From: Locusta migratoria
Taxonomy: Eukaryota > Arthropoda > Insecta > Orthoptera > Acrididae
Reading direction: 5' to 3'
DNA length: 64,000 bases
Assembly (NCBI GenBank): GCA_026315105.1
Contig: CM048744.1
Span: 840,916,094-840,980,093 of the forward strand
The notes under the pieces were generated by a model. The model saw only the letters and a program-made list of their open reading frames with translations. It ran no database searches and was not told the DNA's origin. Shown here piece by piece: positions 1 through 10,249 of this stretch; position 1 is the first letter of the stretch; each line of letters starts with the position of its first letter. The position numbers and the translations under genes are program-made.

Positions 1-59
1 ATCAGAGTGTATTCCGTATTGCGGGAGGGGGCTGTGTGGCAGTGTGTCCACATCATATA

Positions 60-440
60 TTTGCTTCATCAGGAAAAGAGGAAGGAAGGAGGAGAAAGAA
101 GACAAGATGTGGGTTTTAAGGCAGTGGATGAGGCGTCATTCCAATCCCAGAAGTGGAAGGGCTTACCTTAAGGGAAAAAAAAGGAAGGTAAACAAATACA
201 CACATGCCCACACATATACACCCCAAATACATCTAGGTAGACTGCAAATGTCTACCTAGGTGTGTTTGTCTGTGTATATGTGTGGGTGTATGTGTATTTG
301 TTTACCTTCCTTTTTTTCCCTAAGGTAAGTCCTTCCACTCCTGGGACTGGAATGATGCCTCAGCCACTCCCTTAAAACCCACATCCTGTCTTTCCCCCTC
401 CGCCCCCCCTTCCTTCCTCTTTTCCTGACGAAGCAACCAA
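60..440. repeat. Inverted pair of PLE 3'-end sequences
   Basis: The left arm (about 60-242) is the reverse complement of the right arm (250-440), with a 7-base spacer at 243-249. Each arm carries a pyrimidine-rich tract, a GT-rich microsatellite and the hairpin motif typical of the PLE 3' ends in this window. The arms differ at scattered bases, so the pair is not recent. Confidence 0.75.
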
Positions 441-530
441 CACTTACGAAAGCTTGAATGTTTGTTTGTATGTGTTTTAGTTTGTGCTATTTGTATCTAT
501 CGGCGAGCCTGTGCTTTGGGTAATCGGATG

Positions 531-935
531 ACTTACCCAAAGCACAGGCCTGTCGAGAGACACAAATAAAATCACACACAAACACAGATACAAGCTTTCA
601 CCGCTGCTGGTGGCTTCTTCAGAAAAAGAGGAAGGAAGGAGGGGAGAAAGGGAAGGATATGGGTTTTAACGAAGTGGAAAAGGAGTCATTCCAATCCCGG
701 AAGTGGAAAGACTTACCTTAAGGGGATAAAAGGAAAGGCCACTCCTGGGATTGGAATGACTCCTTTTCCACTTCCTTAAAACCGTATCCTTCCCTTTCTC
801 CCCTCCTTCCTTCCTCTTTTCCTGAAGAAGCTACCAGCAGTGGCGAAAGCTTGTATGTGTGTTTGTGTGTGCTTTTATTTGTGTCTGTCGATGGGCTTGT
901 GCTTTGGGTAAGTCATCCGATTTCTATTTTTTATA
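531..935. repeat. Inverted pair of PLE 3'-end sequences
   Basis: The left arm starts with CGGATGACTTACCCAAAGC and the right arm ends with its complement. The inner part (about 710-740) lacks the longer microsatellite core present in neighbouring pairs, so the palindrome is shortened at its axis. A CTGAAGA/GAAA hairpin motif lies at 822-847. Confidence 0.75.
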
Positions 936-1039
936 CATATTTATCCCACCAGGAAAGTTTCTAGATGAAAAATTCCTAGCAGGAAAAATTATATACAAAA
1001 AATAGACGAAGATTACTCACCAGGCGAAGGAGCACAGTT

Positions 1040-1417
1040 GGTGATAGTAGCACAAATAAAACACACACACACACACACACACATGCTAGCTTTCGCAGCC
1101 TAGCTGCTTCGCCAGGCAGAAGGAAAGGAGAGGGAATAGGAAATGATGAGGGTTTAAAGGAGTGGGTACGGAGTCATTCCAATCCCGGGACGGGAAAGAC
1201 TTACCTAGGGGGAAAAAAAGGAGGGTAAAGAAATACACACACACCCACACATTTACACAGACGCAAGTACACCTTAGGTACTTAGGTACTTACTCCTTAC
1301 CCCCTCCTTTAAACCCTCATCATTTCCTTTTCCCTCTCCTTTCCTTCTGCCTGAAGAAGCATCTAGGCTGTGAAAGCTAGCGTTTGTGTGTGTGTTTTAT
1401 TTGTGCTACTATCACCA

Positions 1418-1440
<23 letters not shown>
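1040..1440. repeat. Inverted pair of PLE 3'-end sequences beside a (TA)n tract
   Basis: Arms 1040-1262 and 1275-1420 are mutually inverted and meet near the repeated ttaggtac at 1270. A (TA)n microsatellite follows at about 1420-1472, directly at the right end of the pair. Confidence 0.7.
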
Positions 1441-1478
<38 letters not shown>

Positions 1479-1508
1479 TAGAAGGAGACCTTCCAGGTAG
1501 GAAAATGG

Positions 1509-2093
1509 TATAAAATAAAGATTTTTGACTTACCTAAAGTACAGGCTGGTCGATAGGAACACTAAACACACACAAAAACACACAACCATTCGAGCTTTCG
1601 CCACCAGTGGTGGCTTCTTCGGGAAAAAGAGGGAGGAAGGAGAGGAGAAAGGGAAGGATACGGGTTTTAAGGAATAGGAAAAGGAGCCATTCCAATCCCA
1701 GGAGTGGAAGGACTTACCTTAGGGGACAAAAAGGAAGGTAAACAAATACACACACACTCACACATATCCACATCCAAACACACTTAGGCAGACATTTGGT
1801 TTCTACAAATGTCTGCCTAAGTGTGTTTGGATGTGGATATGTGTGAGTGTGTGTGTATTTGTTTACCTTCCTTTTTGTCCCCTAAGGTAAGTCCTTCCAC
1901 TCCTGGGATTGGAATGGCTCCTTTTCCTATTCCTTAAAACCCGTATCCTTCCCTTTCTCCTCTCCTTCCTCCCTCTTTTTCCCGAAGAAGCCACCACTGG
2001 TGGCGAAAGCTCGAATGGTTGTGTGTTTTTGTGTGTGTTTAGTGTTCCTATCGACCAGCCTGTACTTTAGGTAAGTCAAAAATCTTTATTTTA

Positions 2094-2095
<2 letters not shown>
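1509..2095. repeat. Exact palindrome, 290-bp arms, 7-base loop
   Basis: Bases 1509-1798 and 1806-2095 read as exact reverse complements over their full 290 bp, with only GTTTCTA between them. The content is PLE 3'-end sequence: a direct-repeat edge, GT-rich tract, polypyrimidine stretch and hairpin motif. Neighbouring inverted pairs have diverged, so this one is either very young, has been homogenised, or is a sequencing/assembly fold-back. Confidence 0.85.
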
Positions 2096-2097
<2 letters not shown>

Positions 2098-2130
<33 letters not shown>

Positions 2131-2440
2131 TGTACTTGTGTCTGTGTAAATGTGTGGGTGTATGTGCATTTATTTACCCTCCATTTTTCCCCCAAGGTAA
2201 GTCTTTCCTGTCCCGGGATTGGAATGGCTCCTTACCCCCTTCCTTAAAACCCTCATCATTTCCTTTTCCCTCTCCTTCCCTTCTGCCTGATGAAGCAGCT
2301 AGGCTGCGAAAGCTAGCATTTTTGTGTGTGTGTGTGTGTCTGTGTGTTTATTTGTTGCTATTACTGCCTGTGCCCCTTCACCTGGTAAGTGTACTTCATC
2401 TATTATTACAGAGGGAAACTTTCCCGGTGGGATAAACAAA
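2098..2440 (+). repeat. PLE 3' end, plus orientation
   Basis: This segment begins after a (TA)n tract, carries a CTGATGA...GAAA hairpin at 2287-2311, and ends with the CACCTGGTAAGTGTAC edge. It is nearly identical to 3765-4030, the 3' end of the PLE ORF copy, so the two form a direct repeat around the ORF region. Confidence 0.7.
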
Positions 2441-2811
2441 AATAAAAATAGAAAAGAGATGACTTACCAAAAGGACCGGCTCGTCGAGAGAAACAAATAA
2501 AATCACACACAAACACACATACAAGCTTTCGCCACCACTGGCAGCTTCTTCAGGAAAAAGAGGAAAAAAGGGGAGGAAAAGGGAAGGATATGGGTTTTAA
2601 GGAAGTGGAAAAGGAGTCATTCCAATCCCAGGAGTGGAAGGACTTACCTTAGGGGGAAAAAAGGAAGGTAAACAAATACACACACACTCAGACATATCGA
2701 AACGCAAACACACCTAGACAGACATTTGTGAAAAGCCATTTCACAAATGTCTGTCTAGGTGTGTTTGCGTTTCGATATGTCTGAGTGTGTGTGTATTTGT
2801 TTACCTTCCTT
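2440..2811 (-). repeat. Left part of an inverted PLE pair, split by another PLE
   Basis: The arm 2440-2740 pairs with 4072-4335 on the far side of the PLE ORF copy. The axis lies near 2745, where ACATTTGTG and CACAAATGT face each other. About 58 bp of the right arm (2754-2811) is repeated at 4072, as if duplicated when the ORF-bearing PLE inserted. Confidence 0.65.
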
Positions 2812-3634
2812 ACCTAGCTTAGGTCTTCGTGGCAAACGAGTCTGCTCCAGTCCTGAATCCCTGAACCAATACACCAATAACCTGATAACAGCCTTCACAT
2901 TCCGCAGCTATCCTCCTGGTCTGGTACAGAAGCAAATTGCCAGAGCAACTTCCTCATCCCCCCAATTTAAGAACCTTCAACAAAACCCCAGACGTGCCCC
3001 CCTTGTCACCGGATACTTTCCGGGACTGGAGTGGACTCTGAATGTGGCTCTCCAGCAAGGATACGACTTCCTAAAATCCTGCCCCGAAATGAGATCCATC
3101 CTTCATGACATCCTTCCTACTCCACCGAGAGTGTCTTTCCGCCGCCCACCTAACCTCCATAACCTCCTAGTCCACCCCTATGAAATCCCCAAACCACCTT
3201 CCCTACCTTCTGGCTCCTATCCTTGTAACCGCCCCCGTTGTAAAACCTGCCCTATGCACCCTTCCACCACCACTTACTCCAGTCCCGTAACCCGGAAGGT
3301 GTACACGATCAAAGGCAGAGCCACTTGCGATAGTACCCACGTGATCTACCAACTGACATGCCTGCACTGTGAAGCGTTCTATGTGGGAATGACCAGCAAC
3401 AAACTGTCCATTCGCATGAATGGACACAGGCAGACAGTGTTTGTTGGTAACGAGGATCACCCTGTGGCTAAACATGCCTTGGTGCATGGCCAGCACATCT
3501 TGGCACAGTGCTACACTGTCCGGGTTATCTGGATACTTCCCACTGACACCAATCCTTCAGAACTCCGGAGATGGAAACTAGCCCTTCAGCATATTCTCTC
3601 TTCCCGTTGCCCACCTGGTCTCAACCTCTGCTAA
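2808..3634 (+). CDS. Penelope-like element C-terminal fragment with GIY-YIG endonuclease domain
   Basis: An open frame runs to a stop at 3634; its first 50 bases belong to the flanking repeat, so PLE coding sequence begins near 2808. In order it holds a helical stretch (NQYTNNLITAF), a PLE-type linker (LVTGYFPGLEWTLN, FRRPPNLHNLLV), a cysteine-rich knot (CNRPRCKTCPMHP) and a GIY-YIG-like block (VIYQLTC, then FYVGMTSNKLSIRMNGHR). GIY-YIG nucleases of PLEs nick target DNA for reverse transcription. The RT domain is missing, so this is a 5'-truncated copy with an intact C-terminal frame. It resembles Neptune-type PLEs, a call made from motif memory. Confidence 0.8.
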
Positions 3635-4050
3635 ATTCGAATTCCCACCCACCATCTTAACATCTTTGCCTTGGTTCTCTGGACAGAGCCTCTGCCTCAA
3701 GTGGCATCTCTGTCTAACTTCTAACTTCTTTGCTTTCTACAGTTCTACAGTATGTCTGCCTAAGTGTACTTGTGTCTGTGTAAATGTGTGGGTGTGTGTG
3801 CATTTATTTACCCTCCATTTTTTCCCCCAAGGTAAGTCTTTCCTGTCCCGGGATTGGAATGGCTCCTTACCCCCTTCCTTAAAACCCTCATCATTTCCTT
3901 TTCCCTCTCCTTCCCTTCTGCCTGATGAAGCAGCTAGGCTGCGAAAGCTAGCATTTTTGTGTGTGTGTGTGTCTGTGTGTTTATTTGTTGCTATTACTGC
4001 CTGTGCCCCTTCGCCTGGTAAGTGTACATCTATTTTTTACGTATATATAT
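3635..4050 (+). repeat. 3' region of the PLE copy
   Basis: Non-coding 3' sequence follows the GIY-YIG ORF. It has a GTGTGGGTGTGTG tract, polypyrimidine stretches, a CTGATGA (3922-3928) and GAAA hairpin motif, and ends at a (TA)n run near 4040. It is nearly identical to 2110-2405. Confidence 0.7.
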
Positions 4051-4071
4051 ATATATATATATGTGTGTATG

Positions 4072-4335
4072 TCTAGGTGTGTTTGCGTTTCGATATGTCT
4101 GTATTTGTTTACCTTCCTTTTTTTCCCCTAAGGTAAGTCCTTCCACTCCTGGGATTGGAATGACTCCTTTTCCACTTCCTTAAATCCCATATCCTTCCCT
4201 TTTTTCCTGAAGAAGCTGCCAGTGGTGGCGAAAGCTTGTATGTGTGTTTGTGTGTGATTTTATTTGTTTCTCTCGATGAGCCGGTCCTTTTGGTAAGTCA
4301 TCTCTTTTCTATTTTTATTTTTGTTTATCCCACCG
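4072..4335 (+). repeat. Right part of the split inverted PLE pair
   Basis: This is the reverse complement of 2440-2740, with a CTGAAGA/GAAA hairpin motif at 4207-4232 and the GGTAAGTCATCTC edge. A (TA)n run follows at 4372-4392. Confidence 0.65.
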
Positions 4336-4439
4336 GGAAAGTTTCCCTCTATAATTTTCGTTTCATCAATTTATATATATATATATATATATGGCCAATA
4401 TCTTTGCGCCAGCTTCCCTGTGCTCCGTCGGCCATGTAA

Positions 4440-4980
4440 TCACTGGATCTGTACTTCAAGCGATCAACAGAAAGTGCATTTCTAGCTCATATATGTGGTA
4501 TCTCTGGGGCTCAAACATGTATTACTATAAAGAAAGTAACTTTTGAGATTTGCAGACCCACCTAGGACGATAGGCACAGGAGAGACTAAAAACAGCTTTT
4601 GAGTTTTGGAGTCCCCAGATAAGGATGCAAGGCCCCCCCCCCCCCCCCAAATATAAATAAATAAAAATAAAAACACACACACATCCCTTCGGGGTATTTG
4701 GAGGTCTCCCAAGGCGAGAGGCCCGAGGCGGTCTGCCCCTCCCTTAGTCCACTACTGCTGTAGCTTGATGGTATGTCTTTACCCATTTTCTTCAATAGAG
4801 GATTAATATCTGCATATTTTAGCCAATCAGGGAATGATGTGTCAAAGAGATGCATCATTTTCTAAGCATACTCTTCAATTCTCAGTTCACTTGTTGCCAC
4901 ACCTTCATCAGCTGAAATGAAAATGCCTGTAGTCTCTGAATATACTTCGCTGCCTCAGCCACATTGTTAGCGAAGCTGCA
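4440..4980. other. Unassigned intergenic sequence
   Basis: No gene is recognisable. A 14-base C run occurs near 4629. The sequence runs directly into LINE-derived sequence at about 4980. Confidence 0.4.
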
Positions 4981-6003
4981 CATACAATGCCCCTGCTGCT
5001 TTACAAAGTCCTCATCCAATCATGCTTTGGTTGTGGGAGCTTGGTGTACAATTCAGCAGCATCTTTAGCATTTCGGGTTCTGGACACACAGTGGTGTCCA
5101 TTTGGTGACGGGGGCTTTCACATGTATCTGGTGACAAGCCTCCTAGTCGAAGCTTTGGTCCCTCCCCTGCAGTTTTGCCAGCAACAGCTGATGGCTTCAT
5201 ATGCAATGGTCCAGATCAGGTTAACCGATTGTGATCCATGTTCATTGCCTTCTTTTGTCACTCAAGTCACATATCACCTCTCCCTCTTTCCACTACTCTT
5301 TTCAAACCCCTCCTCAGTCCTTTCCTCATTTGTGGCTTTGTCTGGATATGTCCTGTGACTCAAAAGACTCAGTTTCACCAACACATCCTTTGTTGCCAGT
5401 TTCTGGCAGTCCCTGATTCGTTCTGTGGTGCAGAAGTTGTTTACACAGATGCTTTCCTGGCAGATGGCCAGCAGCGTATGCCTATCTCCATGATGACCAT
5501 GTCAAACAGTGTTCCTTGCCTTGTGGGAGTAGCATATTTACCCCAAAGCTTGTCGCTATTTCTTGAGCTCTTGAACATCTTTGAGCCTGCCATGTATAAT
5601 TTATTGTTATCTGTAGTGACTCTCTGAATGGCTTTCAAGCCCATGACCAGTGTTTCCACATACATCCTGTGGTGCGATCTATTCAAAACTCTGCCTTCAC
5701 TCTTGACGAAACTGGATGTTCTGTTGTCTTCGCTGAGACCCCAAGCCACATTGGCATCTCGGGAAATGAAGGCATAGCTCAGCTGGCCAAGCAGGCTACT
5801 ATCACGCACCCTCTGGAAGTTGGTCTCCAGGAAAGGGATATCCAATTGGAGTTGCACCACGAGGTTCTTGGGGTTTGGAGTTCTGAATGGGCTGAATCAA
5901 ATGCAATGAACAAACTCCGTGTGGTGAAGCTTTCTACGGCCGCATGGAAGTCCTCACTGAGTGCTTCTCTTAGTGAGTTAGTTACCCTTGTGGTCTGCAT
6001 GTA
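4980..6003 (+). pseudogene. Decayed LINE fragment with RNase H (Jockey/R1-type)
   Basis: The plus-strand frames (with shifts) carry a segment between RT and RNase H (YKVLIQSCFGCGSLVYNSAA, then SLLVEALVPPLQ), an RNase H start (VVYTDA) and an RNase H end (ETPSHIGISGNEGIAQLAK). In non-LTR retrotransposons RNase H removes RNA from RNA-DNA hybrids. Several frameshifts and stops make it inactive. A second, different LINE abuts it at 6003. Confidence 0.65.
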
Positions 6004-7325
6004 GGACACACCTGTATGATATATTGCCAGTAGAACAGCAGGTTGCTGCTAAAGAGCTTGGTAAGGTGCAGAGATTAGCCTGCTTAGCCATAACAGGTGG
6101 AATTAGCAGCACACCAACTGCTGGAATGGAAACCATGCTGGATATGCCCCCATTACACCTTTGGGTCAAGATGGAGGCATACAGACTCAAATCTGGCAAC
6201 AACTGGAACTCTTTGGAATATCCAGAATCACACACTAAAATAGTGAGTGAGGTAAATACTGTATAGGAAAGGTTGGGCAAATGCCAGCCGACTATATTAT
6301 AACCCCATACTGCTTCAACAAGCCTTTCAATATAACAATTGGAAGTAGGAAGCAGTGGGAGAAAATAGTTCGACACCGTACGGGGGATATTGTCTGGTTC
6401 ACTGAAGGGTCAAAATCAGACCAAGGTGTTGGGGCCGGGGTATATGGGGTGCAGCCAAGACTGGAGGGAGTCATCTCTCTAGGAAAACTGGCCTCAGTCT
6501 TCCAGGCTGAAATCACTGCCATCAGGGCGTGTGTGGAGGAGAATTTGCCTAGGTGCTACAAAGATCGTAGCATCTATATCTATTCAGACATCCAGGCAGC
6601 CCTGAGATCACTGGCAGCTCCTGCAACAAGGTCTAAAATTGTTGCAGAATGTCACAGGGTTCTGGTGGAGCTAGGGGAAAGCAATAGAGTAAACCTATTG
6701 TGGGTCCCTGGCCACTCAGGGATCAGTGGCAACGAACATGCCAACAGATTAGCTAGAGACTCCATTTATTGGACCAGAACCTGTCTTGACAATCACCAAG
6801 GCAATGATCAAATTGGAGCTACGTAACTGGCTCAGAAGACAGCATGTAGAATATTGGACCAAAGTCCATCAACAAAAACATGGCAAGGTAATGATGCCAA
6901 AGCCATGTTTTAAAAGAAGCTCTGCAATCCTGGGTCTGAACAGGAGAGAGATTAGACTCATGGTTGGATTGCTGACAGGCCATGGGAATTTCAAAAAACA
7001 CCTATGTACAATGGGAATAATAACAGAAGAGGACCCTAAATGTAGGATCTGTGATGACAGTGGTGAAACTGCATCACATCTAATCTTTGAATGCATTGCA
7101 TTGGAGAATAAAAGGCACAGAATATTTGGGACAACCAGACCCGAAGAAATTGTGTCTAATAAAGAAGTGGTAAAGGGACTCCTTGCACTGTTTAAGGGCA
7201 TTGGTTGGCTTTACTAGATATACAGGGAACGATACCGCACAATAAACTTAGTTTCGGTGTGGGCAGTGGCAGGTTGGACCAAGACTGTTTTGGCTTCCCT
7301 GGAAAATCTATCAATCAATCAATGA
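6003..7325 (+). pseudogene. LINE 3' fragment with RNase H and zinc-knuckle-like end (LOA/I-type)
   Basis: Three overlapping plus frames give the post-RT region (LGKVQRLACLAITGG), then RNase H (WFTEGSKSDQGVGAGVY, VFQAEITAI, YSDIQAAL, VPGHSGISGNEHANRLAR), then a C-terminal tail with CRICDDSGETASHLIFEC. The RNase H segment 6281-6826 is still open. The tail needs a frameshift at about 6790-6820. The element ends in a short TCAATCAATCAA tail typical of LOA/I-group LINEs. The RT domain is missing. Confidence 0.75.
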
Positions 7326-8090
7326 TATATTGCCACCTTCTTTTTTGAAAGTACCTGCTGCTATGATGCTTAGTTGACCATTACGCACATCCTTGTGGCA
7401 ATCATTCAATCTGCCTGCTGTGCTTGCTTTAATTCTTGGAGATGATGCCTCTCTGGGTGACTATTTTTTATGTTTTATATGCACAGCTGGTTTTTGTCAT
7501 TCTATTTAGTGGTGAGTATCTTAGGCTGATCTCTCAGGCCATCACTCTCCATCAATTTTAATCCGTTGTTACTTTTGTGTTGCCTGCCCTGCTTTTGACT
7601 GGAGTGTTTTCTTAGTATGTGCAGAGTGGCTTGCTCATCCTTTTATTATCCTTGTAATCAGTCAGCCTTGGTATTCTGCTGTAATATTTTAGTCCAGTTA
7701 GCCTCTCCATCTACATCTTTTGTGCTTTCTTCTATGTGTTTTCTTCTCTGGTGTTGAAAGTGTAGCAGTTATTGTCACTCTATGCACCTAGTGAGTATCT
7801 CCTCTGAGTTTTGAGTGCTAGATTTTTCCTTTGTTCACGTTTTGCTGTGACATCTTTGCTGGGAACAGGGGACTGATGACCTAAAGGTTTAGTCCCTCAA
7901 AATTCCAACAACAGCAACAGGCACACATGAATAATAGTTGCTATTTCTGTTAGTCATCATGGTAAAGACAATTTTTTTTTTATATATATATATAAAAGTT
8001 TTAGTGATGATTTCATGTGGTATTTATGGCTGTTAGACCACTACTGGGGTTGTTTTCAGCCTGCCTGGTGCAAGTCTTTTTAGCTGCTGC
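7326..8090. other. Unassigned sequence between repeats
   Basis: AT-rich sequence with no coding signal. A short (TA)n lies near 7980-7992. Confidence 0.35.
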
Positions 8091-8091
8091 C

Positions 8092-8245
8092 ACTTTGGCC
8101 TATTGCTTGTCAATGATGATGAGGACGACACAACATCCAATCCCCGAGAGGAGGAAATCTCTGATCCGACTGGGAAACGAACCTGGGCCCCTGCGTGGCA
8201 ACCAACCACACTGTCCACTAGACCGTGTGAGTGGACAAAGTGTTA
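8092..8245 (-). repeat. tRNA-derived SINE
   Basis: Read on the minus strand, the head has a tRNA-like order: a charged stem (GGTCTAGTGGACAGTGTGG) followed by a B-box-like GGTTCGTTTCC. The body ends in GATGATGATG-like repeats. RNA polymerase III would have transcribed the parent. It is a single degenerate copy. Confidence 0.6.
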
Positions 8246-8880
8246 GTTAATGTGGTATTGTATGCAACAGGCTAAAAAGTTATAATAAAGGGCCAGGTTC
8301 ATATTCATTTGGTTAAAAAATGATTACCTACAATAAGATTATGCAAAATTATTCTCTGTTACATCATAACAGAAGTAAATGTAGTGATAAGTAACTGTAA
8401 TTTATCACTGAAGACAACAGTAGATTTCAATCTATCTTGCGTAGATTTCCTGCCAAAAAATCCCTCTTATACAGCCTGGACACTTGTGAACAGGATATTT
8501 GCAATGATGAGAGAACTCCATTTCTCAATATTTCGAAGGACAGTTATCTCTATATAACCTGGATGTATAACTCTGGTGTCTGAGCATAGAACTCTAATGT
8601 GCTTGCACATCCATATGTTTTGCACACAAATTTGCATTGTCTGCTATGTTGTAATTAGTCAAACGGATTTCCACCAGTTAGTATGTGACAGATAATAGCT
8701 AGATTACCTCTTGATCTGAAATTTATGTCAATATGTGAAGTTACAAACTTATGTTAGTACAGAATCGAAACAAATTTCCTTTTTGTTTTCTTGTAATACT
8801 TCATAGCAGCCATGTTGTAATTAGTCAAGAAACAGAATATGCACATCTTTGACTGGCAAGCTCAGAAATTTGTAGTTCAA
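8246..8880. other. Unassigned AT-rich sequence
   Basis: No coding signal was found. The string TTGTAATTAGTCAA occurs twice (about 8650 and 8815), suggesting an old short duplication. Confidence 0.35.
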
Positions 8881-9102
8881 CATCCAGGTAGTAGAGGTGA
8901 GTGGTGAGGATGAGGAGGCAGCCTGGAGAGGGTATCATGAAGCGAGGGGATGGATGCATGGCGGGGGTGGGGGACAGAGAGGAAGGAAAGGGGAAAGTGT
9001 GGCTGAATGGAAAATATATATGAGGCTAGATTGTGGGCAGGGAAAGGAAGTGTTGGGGGCAGGAACTAGCAAAGGTTTAGGCCTGGGGAATGAAGGAGCA
9101 TT
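8880..9102 (-). repeat. PLE 3' UTR, minus orientation (left flank of the long-TIR element)
   Basis: The purine-rich sequence with GCAGGAACTAGCAAAGGTTTAGG is the inverted counterpart of 13153-13500 and of the pair at 40.0-40.8 kb. It forms the left half of an inverted PLE pair whose axis is occupied by the 4-kb element at 9103-13152. Confidence 0.6.
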
Positions 9103-9660
9103 TATGAATTAGCCCGAGACCTTTATGCATAAAAAAAAGCCTAAATAGGAAAAAATTAGGGAAGAGATGAAACCTCTTGGAATAGTCTCCCTTTGGTGGC
9201 CTAGTTATCATATGAAAAGCCCCCAAAGTTCTGGGCTATGGAATCACAGTTATGACATCATCAATATGGTGGTCTCAGAAACTGTAGAGTAATCTTAGAA
9301 TGACTATGAATTTTCACAGGATTGATATAAATAGGTCATCTTTGTGCCAAATTACTGAGAAAGAGTTGACAAATGTTTATATAGCAATATCACATGTATA
9401 TATAACATTTCTTCTGAGCTATACTAACAAAAACGGAAAAAAGTATTATTTTTTCAAACTTTTTTGAAGTTTCACTATTAATAACTGCGTAATTATGCAA
9501 CAAAATGATGATTTTTTAAAAATTAATTATGTAACACATTCTTAGAGATTTAAAACAATAATAGCATGTTTTTCCTATAATTAATAATACGGGAGTTATC
9601 TGAAATTATTTACTGTAAGGTGTGATTATTCGCTAGTCTGACCACATGTTAGAATTGTAA
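9103..9660 (+). repeat. Left terminal inverted repeat
   Basis: Inverted counterpart of 12600-13152. Similarity starts abruptly at ATGAATTAGCCC and fades after GTCTGACCACA near 9645. Confidence 0.65.
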
Positions 9661-10249
9661 GGAGATATTTCTTAAAACCTATTTCAAGACTTGCAAGTAC
9701 ATGTGAATATTCTCAAAAGATAGTGAAATGACTGTTCTATAAACATTTCACACATCTCAGCATTTAATTTTACACAAATAAATAATATATATCTAAATAT
9801 CCAAAGCGCTGATTTATATTAAAATTTTACATGAATGATATGGGTTCATTATTTATATATACATATATGTGTTTACTAGCTTTACTGGCTGGTTAAAGGT
9901 GAGAAGTAAATCTTTTTGTCAAAAAGGAACCATTACTAACAATATTATTTTGTCATTGAATCAACTAATAAGGGTGCACTCTGACCAGCAATAATTAACG
10001 CATATGTGCAAAAAATGAACAGATTGCACACTGAATATGGAGCGCCAGACACAAATACAATTGTTACAATATAAGGAGCTGAATGTCTTCATAAATTTCC
10101 TGTAAAAATATAAATAATATCTTAAACATCTGAATAACCTTTCCTGCACAGAAGGTTCACATCATCCTAATCAAAATTTGGAATATTTGAGTTACTACAC
10201 CCCCTGCCATTGCAATATCCACACAAAACAGGACACTGTAAACCAACAC

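Noticed and set aside
2130..2435. Cysteine- and proline-rich 101-codon frame with a secretory look
   Set aside because: It lies wholly in PLE 3' UTR microsatellite and pyrimidine tracts; the repeated CVCV pattern is translated (GT)n.
3203..3496. Minus-strand open frame of 97 codons
   Set aside because: It is the shadow of the plus-strand PLE GIY-YIG ORF, which has recognisable motifs.
1..4400. CRISPR-like array from regularly spaced repeats
   Set aside because: Spacing is irregular, units are long and inverted, and the host is eukaryotic; they are PLE ends.
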